In this document: piece by piece, positions 56,510-64,000 of the stretch
How positions within the stretch are numbered: the stretch's first letter is position 1
How the letters are laid out: every line of letters starts with the position of its first letter
NCBI GenBank assembly: GCA_028532985.1
Contig: JANCIK010000001.1
Coordinates: forward strand, 4,712,001-4,776,000
Reading direction: 5' to 3'
Source: Stropharia rugosoannulata
Lineage: Eukaryota; Basidiomycota; Agaricomycetes; Agaricales; Strophariaceae
DNA: 64,000 nucleotides
Made by a program: the position numbers and the translations under genes
Notes under the pieces: model-generated
What the model saw: the letters and a program-made list of their open reading frames with translations, nothing else
The model's database searches: none
Told to the model about the DNA's origin: nothing

Positions 56510-58530
56510 TTACTCCATCATTCTCTTAAATTGCAAGTAAACTTGTTCTCCTAGTGGTCGAGCCTGCGTAATTTTGTCAATAAAATCACTAGGCAGATAC
56601 CAAAACAAAATGTACCTGATGGAGGTCGTTCTTATCCGGCTGAGGCAGCTGTTTGGGTAGTCGTCCTGCAGAGTCGACAAGAGTGAAATCATATGCGCCC
56701 AGCATCATGGCGACAATGAGCTTAATTTCCAGTTTTGCGATCCTCATTCCCGAGCACGGATGACGGCCTACAGATAGTGTCAGCGCCATGACCTGAATGA
56801 ATGGTAGAATGGCACATACCGGCGCCCCAGCCGAGGAATGCCATGGGAGACTTCTTGTCTTCCTCCCGACCAGGCAGGAAGCGGTCAGGATCAAACTTGG
56901 TCGGATTGGTATAGATTGTTGGATCATAGTGCGCGTCTGCAACGGAGTACGCTAAAAAGTCGCCCTGCTTGATAATGCCTCCCGCAGCAGTCATTTCTGA
57001 GGAAATGTTCCTTCTGAGAGCTGTGCCTGTTACGACGATACGCTGGGTCTCGCGGATGACCAGGTCGATGGATGGCATTTCATCTTCCCAGACAGAGACC
57101 GGGACAGCGGCAAGACGTTTGTGCAGTGGTTCACCTGAGGATGCCTCTGTGTACTTCTCGATAATGGCGTCGACCTCCGCTTTAACCTTGGCGCGCCACT
57201 CAGGATTGGTTCCAAGATACATAACAGTCCAGGAAGCTGGACGTCGTTGTAAACAGTCGTTAGTATAACCACGCTGGACCATGCTACAACTTCGCAGCAA
57301 AAGGTCTACGTACAAATCATTCCAGTGTTAATTACACCCGCAAAAATGACGCTGAGTATAAACTAGATGATCTCATTTCAGTAAGTGGGATACAAGGCCA
57401 AACCTCCGTATACGCACTTGTACCATATCCGGAGTTGAAAGTCCCTGAGCGATAAGCAGGTCAATAGCATCAGAGGTCGGCACTTTGGCCGCCCGCCTAA
57501 GCTCTACATAGTACGCCAGTTTCGTGAACAAGGCTGTGGTAGCAGCTTTTTTTGTCTTCTTGGCTTGGCTTGGGAACCAGGGTAGAAGCAGGGCTACAGG
57601 AGTTGCGCTCTTTTCTAGTGCCCAGTAATGCTTTTGAAGGTCTTCAAGTTCTTCCATGTTTGTTGCGAGCTCTGTACAGCTGGCCATCCTCACTGTCATC
57701 TGGAAGACAATCTATATCGCGGACGACAAGAGTCAGGAGAATCACACTTTAATTTTGATATACGTTCACGGACCTCGTAGATAACTTTGAAGGGGTCAAC
57801 CCTTCCTTCTTTACCCCACAGGCACATTCGTCGATTTACATCTTCAAACAGAGGGGGCAGGTCTAGTAAGGAGCAGAGGCGTCCTTAAGTTGAGGCCTTA
57901 CTTCATTATTTGAACAATGGAAAGGACCTACTCTCCTCCAATCTCCTTTTATTAGTGAACACCAAATTGACAATTTTGTTGAATTGAGAAACGTCGTTGT
58001 CTGTATTGTGCTCTAACTTCCCCTTGACTTTAACGTCCTTCAAATTTGGTACCTGAATCAAAGAATTAGTGAGTAAACGTAACCCAATATCAGCGTATAA
58101 TAATTGGCGCACAGCACCCATGAGAATAGCATAACCGGAAGGCAGATCTAAATTCTTAGCGTCGAAGAAGGAGCGGCGCCCATGCTCCCCTCGCAGAGCC
58201 ACTACCTGATGCTGTACGAATTCGAAATTGAACACATCAACGAACTGCACGGTCTGAAGGATAATTAAAACCACTGACATGGAGGACATTGAACTTGAAA
58301 TGGGGCGCTTTAATCTTCTTGAAGTTTTCTGCGATAAAGTCGTACCGCCTGGTGAAGAATGTCCACGCTGTAAAGACAGAGAAGCCGCCAAGAGACTTGA
58401 TGGTGCCTTCTTTGGGGCGGGCAAATGCTGTATAGCCAATGACATACGCAATGAGTGCAAGAAGGGCCGATGTCCCGTAAACGAGCATGCCCCCCGTGGC
58501 GTAGGTCTGGGCTAACTGCTGTAAAGACAT
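56510..58530 (-). CDS. Cytochrome P450 monooxygenase
   Basis: A membrane-anchored P450. The start MSLQQLAQTYATGGM (58530) leads to a hydrophobic anchor, LVYGTSALLALIAYVIGY. About eight introns interrupt it. After splicing I see FNVLHHQVVALRGEHGRRSF, the I-helix FAGVINTGM (A-G-x-x-N-T), the helix-K motif RETQR, and FDPDRFLPGRE. The haem loop is FLGWGAGRHPCSG with the Cys ligand. A conserved tail KLEIKLIVAMMLGAYDF is followed by a short last exon ending VYLQFKRMME. All core motifs are present, so the enzyme should be active. The fungal CYP family cannot be named from memory with confidence, and no pathway partner is next to it, so the substrate is unknown. Length is about 530 residues, normal for the class. 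Confidence 0.9.
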
Positions 58531-59285
58531 ACAAAAAACAAGGATGAGATAAGGGAAAGGGTGAAATAAGGAGACGCACCAGTAGCCAGACCATTTATAC
58601 TAAGTAAACGTGCTGAGTGAGATCTGCCGAGAGATAACATTGCAGTTATATCGCCGCTGGCGCTTTCTCGTGTCGCCTCACGCGATTCTTGAAACGCCTA
58701 CTACATAAATGTTACGTAGCCGTAGCTGTGCTTGAATCACCTGGATGTGTGCTCACGCGTCCCTCGTATCCTACGTAGATCCTGGCTCTCATAAGAGTCA
58801 AAATTTTAGCCATGGGATTTACAGAGTAATATAAGAAAAGTCTAAGTCTTGCCTCGAGATATGCGTCACATACGCTGGAACCGTTTTGCGAGATGTGTGA
58901 TATATGGGGATGCACTTAGTGTGAAAGAGCGTCCACGGGCAGGGCGGACGGGCACAAGCGAACGTTCCATCGACATGTCCGTTTATACTCACACGCAGAC
59001 TTGCCAAGGTGTAAATATGAGCGCTTGAGCCTTCGAGCTTCACAAAGCAATAGCCTCGCAATCATTCGATATCTAGGCAGCAAGAACAGGTAAAAAGACA
59101 AGCATTCCATCTGTCAAAGAAAGGACTTACTTTCTCAGGCACAAATAATACAGAAATTCCATTCGTGATGACACTCGGATGATTTTCAGAACAGGTACAT
59201 ACATACTTGGAACACAGTACTAAGGGTAGGCAGATAGGAAACGCCATTTCAACGGCACGGCGCATATTTCGATTCTCCACTTCGA
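58531..59285. other. Intergenic region
   Basis: 755 bases upstream of the P450 and downstream of the GH71 gene. Several minus-strand open stretches here are continuations or shadows without motifs. Confidence 0.4.
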
Positions 59286-61393
59286 TCACGTTGACATCGC
59301 GACGCAAACATTGAAGTTGTAAACTCCAGGTCTGCTCTCAAATCTATACGATATAGGGTTGCAGTCAGCTACGACTGCGCCATTCCGAAACATCGTCGCC
59401 TTCATTCCTCCGTCCGGGCGCAACGGAAATGATAATTTCGTCATGCCAGCCTGTACCTCAAAGCTGACTTTGTCGGCCTCGGTTGTATACCCGTCCACAG
59501 TCGCAGGGGCAGTCGCGAATACAACCATCCAAGCGGTATCGTCCGTCTTTGAGAAAATGATACGACATGTTACTCAACGCTGTCAACTGGGACTGACGAC
59601 TGACAGACACGCACCAATTGGTAGTTATCCGGTTTGGGTACAGCATCGGAGGAGTTCGCGTCTCTCGGGTGAGGCCTTGCCCAGAGGAATATCCGATCTT
59701 TGGTTATAGTCGGATAGCTCCCCGTTTGGTAAGCATTCATGAAATATCGATTTAGATGGAGCCATGCAGTATGGGGGTACCCATCTACCCATGCCTGTGA
59801 ATTTGGCTGGGCTCCCTGGATGAAGAAGAAAAAGACATTTAAAAGTGTATCGCGCAGTATGGGGTATTAGACGTACCTTTATAGGTCCAATATAATGCGA
59901 TTCTCCATAATCTGCAGACAGTCAAGTCAAGAAGGAGTATATTCATCAGGTGAAGCATCATACCATTCCATGATATGATTTGTACCATGTCAACGCAGTC
60001 CCTCATGCTGATAAGTTGCTCCCAGCGCCTCACAAACAGCCAATCATCGCCTCGGTAGATCCACTTCAAAGCGTGAGCCAAGAGCATGAAGGACAGGTGA
60101 GATATCTACTCACGTTTTTGTTCCAAGTATTCGGCCCATAGTGCTGCAGGGGAGTGTCAATAATGAACCACGAGGTTAATTCCTTGTATACTGACCGTGA
60201 AGAACCAAGGGGAGATAGCGGCCATAAAAGACCGTGCTCCGTATATGAGACCGAGAAGGTGATCGTTGTCCGAGGTAAGCTGAGCGTTCACAACCTCACC
60301 GCGCGGTGAGGATGCGTTGAGTTGAATGGGCCAGCCGCCATTCCACTGCAAATCTTTTCGTTCAGAGCCAGTGGATGTTTTGATAGAGACTTACGTTGAA
60401 AGCACCGTCTATGGCGGGGATCGTTGGATAACGCGAAGGATTAACGAAGAAAGAAGGAATCAAAAAGATCTTTAAGGAAATGATCAGGTTTAGTACAAAA
60501 AGTAAGAGAAAAGGGACAGACGGGAGTTATCTTATTCAATTCGGCTTTCAGATAGGACCATCCACTTTCCATGCTGCCTTGGCCGAAGGTACAGTTTTCG
60601 CCCGAAAAGGTCGACACGACGATGTTATTATTGGAAGGATGGCGGAACATAAAGCCGCTCTTGTAATTCTCAGAAACATAATCGCGGAAGAGCTGAACAT
60701 CGTTTGGAGAATTCCCTGGGATGGAGCTGCATGTTCACGAGTGTGTCACTATGAGTCAATATAGAGAATCGCATGAGTTCGACACTTACGTCATGTCAAA
60801 ACTGAAGAAAAAAGAGAATTTGGTGGTTGCGGGAAGCTTCTTAGCAGCAGCGAAGCAGTCTGAACAGCGTTGTTTCTGCCAGTCTTCGCGGCCAACATTA
60901 AGGACGAATCCATCGCTATAAAGAGCACGAGAATATTAACATGGCGGCTTCACATATGTAGCTGCAGCATACATGTCAACGGAAGCGGCCAGCTTGATGT
61001 CTTCGAACCAATCATCAACAGTATATGGCTAAAATCAAAGTCAATACCTTAATTTTGTTCGAAAATAACTGGACACGAACATAGGTATTTCCGACCATAA
61101 AACTGGTTCGTGTTGTGAGAAAGCATCCCAGGACAGCCCAAATTGCATGCTTACTGAGCAAATACGTATTTTCTAGTCAATGCCTTCGTGGACACCTCGT
61201 CGACATACTGAACTACCTCCGCGGTACTGGCTTCTTCCACTTCAAACTCGACGCGCTCCACTTCTTCGGGTTGTGGGGCGAGGCGGAACGGTTGCATCTC
61301 GTGCATGCGCGGAAGGCGAATGTACTCGAGAGCTCGTTTATGCCTCAGTGGCCTTGGTGAAGGAGTAGGAGTAGACTTGGCCGACTCGGTCAT
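59286..61393 (-). CDS. GH71 alpha-1,3-glucanase
   Basis: GH71 enzymes cleave alpha-1,3-glucan of fungal cell walls, in remodelling, spore release or attack on other fungi. About ten exons. The N-terminal exon starts MTESAKSTPTPSPRPLRHKR and runs to KYVFAHFMVGNTYPYTVDDW across two introns. Then follow DGFVLNVGREDWQKQ, FFFSFDM, SENYKSGFMFRH-type segment with STFSGENCTFGQG, IFLIPSFFVNPSRYPTIPAI, FNWNGGWPIQLNASSP, ISPWFFT, WLFVRRWEQL and VQIISWNDYGESHYIGPI, which holds the acidic residues of the active region. A C-terminal beta-rich part ends VYNFNVCVAMST. I see no signal peptide at the chosen start, unlike most secreted members, so it may be intracellular like S. pombe Agn2, or an upstream signal exon was missed. 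No carbohydrate-binding module follows. Confidence 0.9.
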
Positions 61394-61944
61394 CTGATCG
61401 TTGATATCGCGTTTCTGTTACTGGCTTTACGGAGGTCAGGAGAGTAGCGTAGAACGCACGCGTTTCCATCGAGCGCTATCTTATGTGACCGTTGGCGGTG
61501 AAACATTGTAGTGGTGATATAGACAAGCGCAGCTGGTGCGTTGAGGAGAACGAAAAGAGTTCAGTTCACTTCGCCAATGCTTGTTTGTTTACATTAGTCC
61601 CAATCTAGTATAGAATGTTTCAAACATGTCAACAACGCGTAAGTACATTGGACTGTGGGGCCCAAAAGTAAACATCCTGCTTTGAAGCCATTCCGGGATC
61701 GTTGGCTTTTATCCTACTCTTATGCTGCTAAACTGCCATCGAGGTAACGGTGTTTTAATGGTGCTTCTGACAGAGTACGGCTACGAGATCATCTCATCTA
61801 ATCTTATCGTTCTGATCTTGCCACCCATCGGAGTTGCCGCCACTTTCTCTTCTTCCGTTCCAACACATTCAACGATCTGTGTACCTTAGTTGCTGGAGTA
61901 CCTGAGGGCTTCATAGGGGAAGATCGTGATCAGGAAAGCGACAC
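61394..61944. promoter_or_regulatory. Shared divergent promoter, GH71 / DPH5
   Basis: 551 bases separate the two opposite start codons. No obvious TATA box is seen. If the GH71 gene has a missed signal-peptide exon it would lie here. Confidence 0.5.
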
Positions 61945-63060
61945 ATGTTCTATATCATCGGACTAGGTCTCTCGGATGAGAGAGACATCACTCTTCGCGG
62001 GCTCGAGGTGTGCTCGACTTGTTTTGCAACAGAACCCCGATATTGAGCAGGAACCCCATCCTGTGATGAATCTCAGGCTATAAGAGGCTCGAAACGCGTC
62101 TATCTTGAGGCATACACGAGCATTCTTATGATTGACAAGGATAGACTGGTGAGTCGCCTGTTTTTGGTCATTTTGGGTTCCGTGTTCAACGGTGGACTAA
62201 CATATCTGCAGGAGGCATTCTACGAGAAAGAGGTCATCCTTGCTGATCGTGATATGGTAGAGACACAAAGTGATGAGATCCTGCGTGATGCAGACAAGGA
62301 GGATGTTTCATTACTTGTCGTTGGGGATCCCTTTGGGTATGTATGACATTGCTGTCCCTGTCCCTTTCTCATAGTATTATCCATAGAGCTACAACGCATA
62401 CAGATATTATACTTAGGGCACGCGCCCTGGGTATTCAAACCCGGGTGGTGCACAACGCGTCAATCATGAACGCAGCCGGCGCCTGCGGACTTCAGCTGTA
62501 CAACTTTGGGCAGACAGTCTCCCTAGTGTTCTTTACTGAGACTTGGAGGCCAGACAGCTTCTATGATCGGGTTAAAGAGAACGTCGGGCTGGGGATGCAC
62601 ACCCTATTACTCCTCGACATAAAAGTGAAGGAACAGAGCGAAGAAAATATGGCCCGGTCCGTGATTTTAGTGCCGTTTCTTTGCTGTTTGCTGAGCTTTC
62701 TGCCTGAATAGAGGACGCAAGATATACGAGCCTCCGCGTTACATGTCTATCCCTACTGCTGTCGAACAGTTGCTTTCAACTGAAGAAGCTCGCGGGGAAG
62801 GAATCCTGCACCCTACGAAAACACTTGCCATTGCTTTGTCGCGCGTCGGTGGCGGCGCAGAGGAACGCATCGTCGCTGGGACGTTGCAAGAACTCCAGGA
62901 TGCGCCCGCTGAGGTTTTCGGAGCGCCCTTGCATAGTCTCGTCCTCGTTGGGAAAAGGGTGCACCATCTTGAAATCGAGTATGCTGAAACGTATGCGCTG
63001 AACAGAGAGAACTGGCGGAGAACGGCGACAGAAGTGTACGGATGTAGCCTTGACAGTTAG
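61945..63060 (+). CDS. DPH5: Diphthine methyl ester synthase
   Basis: Methylates the modified histidine of elongation factor 2 with S-adenosylmethionine during diphthamide synthesis. Five exons. The start [20 protein letters not shown] is joined across an intron to the [17 protein letters not shown] segment. Next come [35 protein letters not shown] (SAM-binding loop), THTD and [40 protein letters not shown] follows, then [19 protein letters not shown] and [12 protein letters not shown]. It ends VYGCSLDS at 63060. This is the standard tetrapyrrole-methylase fold order and about the usual 285-290 residues. The frame is intact. It is a conserved housekeeping gene, divergent from GH71 and 211 bases before the ERV2-like gene. 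Confidence 0.94.
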
Positions 63061-63271
63061 GATTGTTACAAACAGAGTTTTGTTTAACAAACTGGTTAGA
63101 TCATACAGCAGAAAGAGCTGCCAAACAAAAGAGGTTGAGTCCAAATCCGGGGCTGGTACATCGGTGTTAGCAACGATCCGGCCTTGCCGGGGCCTCGCTT
63201 ATTTATCTCAGCTGGATTTGATCGAGGCCGCATCTTCTTCCGTTACCCCTACGTCGGCATCGTTGTCCACC

Positions 63272-64000
63272 ATGATTTCGAGATTTGCAAAGTCTCTAGG
63301 GTGTATACTACTTGCTATTGTGAGTATACCGTCAACCATTGTGCATCAAGCGTATTGATAACCATATGCAGCTCTTGCTCTCCACGCTGGCACTGGTACA
63401 CCCACCGTCAAGATCGTATATGGAGCCATTGTCCGGCCAAATATTCGGCGAGGGCGGTGTGGAGAAGATGCTGCATGACAAAGTCTGCGCAGAGCCGCAA
63501 GAACAGCCCGTCATTAGCGGTGTGCATGGTGGTGTTATTATGTCCAAGCTTGGGAATGAGACGGCGAAGTGCGTACGAGTCGCAACTCTCAGTTGAACAT
63601 GTACTTACCGTGACTAGGCAAGCCCTCGGGAGGGCGACATGGAAGCTACTGTACGAACTTATCTTTCTCCCGATGGACAATTCGAGCTAAGAGTAATCTT
63701 CTAGTCATACCACGACATTACGATACCCAGAAGTACGTTACCGCTCAGATCACGTTCGGTACTCGTGATTTACAGGCATCCAGCACCCCACGGAAGATGA
63801 GAGGCAGGCGCTTGCTTCTTACTTCTATCTCAGCTCTAGATTATACCCATGCGGTGAATGTGCCGCCGAATTCCAACAGCTTCTCAAAAAGTATCCCCCT
63901 CAGGTACGTGGGTCTGACTCCTAGATATCCTCATTCCTGATGTCCGCTTGCCCAGACGTCGTCGCGGAAAGCAGCCTCTCTATGGTACGCATCCATGCTG
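63272..64000 (+). CDS. ERV2-like FAD-linked sulfhydryl oxidase (partial)
   Basis: ERV-family enzymes use FAD and a CXXC pair to make disulfides and pass electrons to oxygen; ERV2 works in the ER lumen. The start MISRFAKSLGCILLAI is joined to LLLSTLALVHPPSRS, which gives an N-terminal signal anchor. Later exons read GVIMSKLGNETAKQALGRAT after splicing, then WKLLHTTTLRYPEHPTEDER, QALASYFYLSSRLYPCGECA, EFQQLLKKYPPQ and TSSRKAASLW. YPCGEC is the active-site CXXC next to the flavin. The anchor and HPTEDER-type helix favour ERV2 over mitochondrial ERV1. A GT donor follows ASLW and the window ends inside that intron, so the C-terminal part with the second cysteine pair is missing. Confidence 0.88.

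Overview
This window looks like nuclear DNA of an agaricomycete (mushroom-forming basidiomycete). The genes are dense and very intron-rich, with introns of about 45-75 bases using GTRNGT donors and YAG acceptors. The gene content also fits: a class I hydrophobin, HET-domain proteins, a fungal BTB-like protein, a dioxygenase-P450 fusion, a GH71 alpha-1,3-glucanase and a secreted GtaA-type glutaminase. All exon joins below were read by eye from splice signals and family resemblance; no alignment or search was run.

Left end (1-9.4 kb): the tail of one small uncharacterised gene and a full-length relative sharing its C-terminal motif. Then comes a structurally complete Ty1/copia retrotransposon (1098-7040) with 381-base LTRs that read as identical, a 5-base target duplication, a primer site matching the initiator tRNA anticodon arm and one uninterrupted 1659-residue polyprotein. 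An arrestin-like gene follows.

10-20.6 kb, metabolic enzymes: a secreted glutaminase (13 exons, one of 6 bases), a glutathione-independent formaldehyde dehydrogenase-like zinc enzyme (17 exons, two of 8-9 bases) and, on the minus strand, a linoleate diol synthase-like Ppo protein with both catalytic halves intact. About 3.1 kb with no recognisable gene separates these from the SWR1 chromatin-remodelling ATPase (23.7-29.5 kb).

29.9-36.6 kb, an accessory locus: two related HET-domain genes point towards each other around a BTB-like gene. Both HET proteins carry a similar N-terminal segment of about 100 residues that I do not recognise. After 2.3 kb of mostly empty DNA comes a secreted protein made of eight nearly identical 67-residue repeats, arranged in a three-unit higher-order pattern.

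41-64 kb: a five-exon hydrophobin (exons too short to stand out as open frames), ketopantoate hydroxymethyltransferase, a DUF6534-type membrane protein, cytosolic asparaginyl-tRNA synthetase divergent from a proline iminopeptidase, a tandem pair of paralogous membrane proteins, a P450, a GH71 glucanase divergent from diphthine synthase DPH5, and an ERV2-like sulfhydryl oxidase cut by the window end. Housekeeping genes (SWR1, AsnRS, DPH5, ERV2, panB) alternate with surface, secreted and self-recognition genes. I see no classical biosynthetic cluster, no tRNA or rRNA gene and no CRISPR array.
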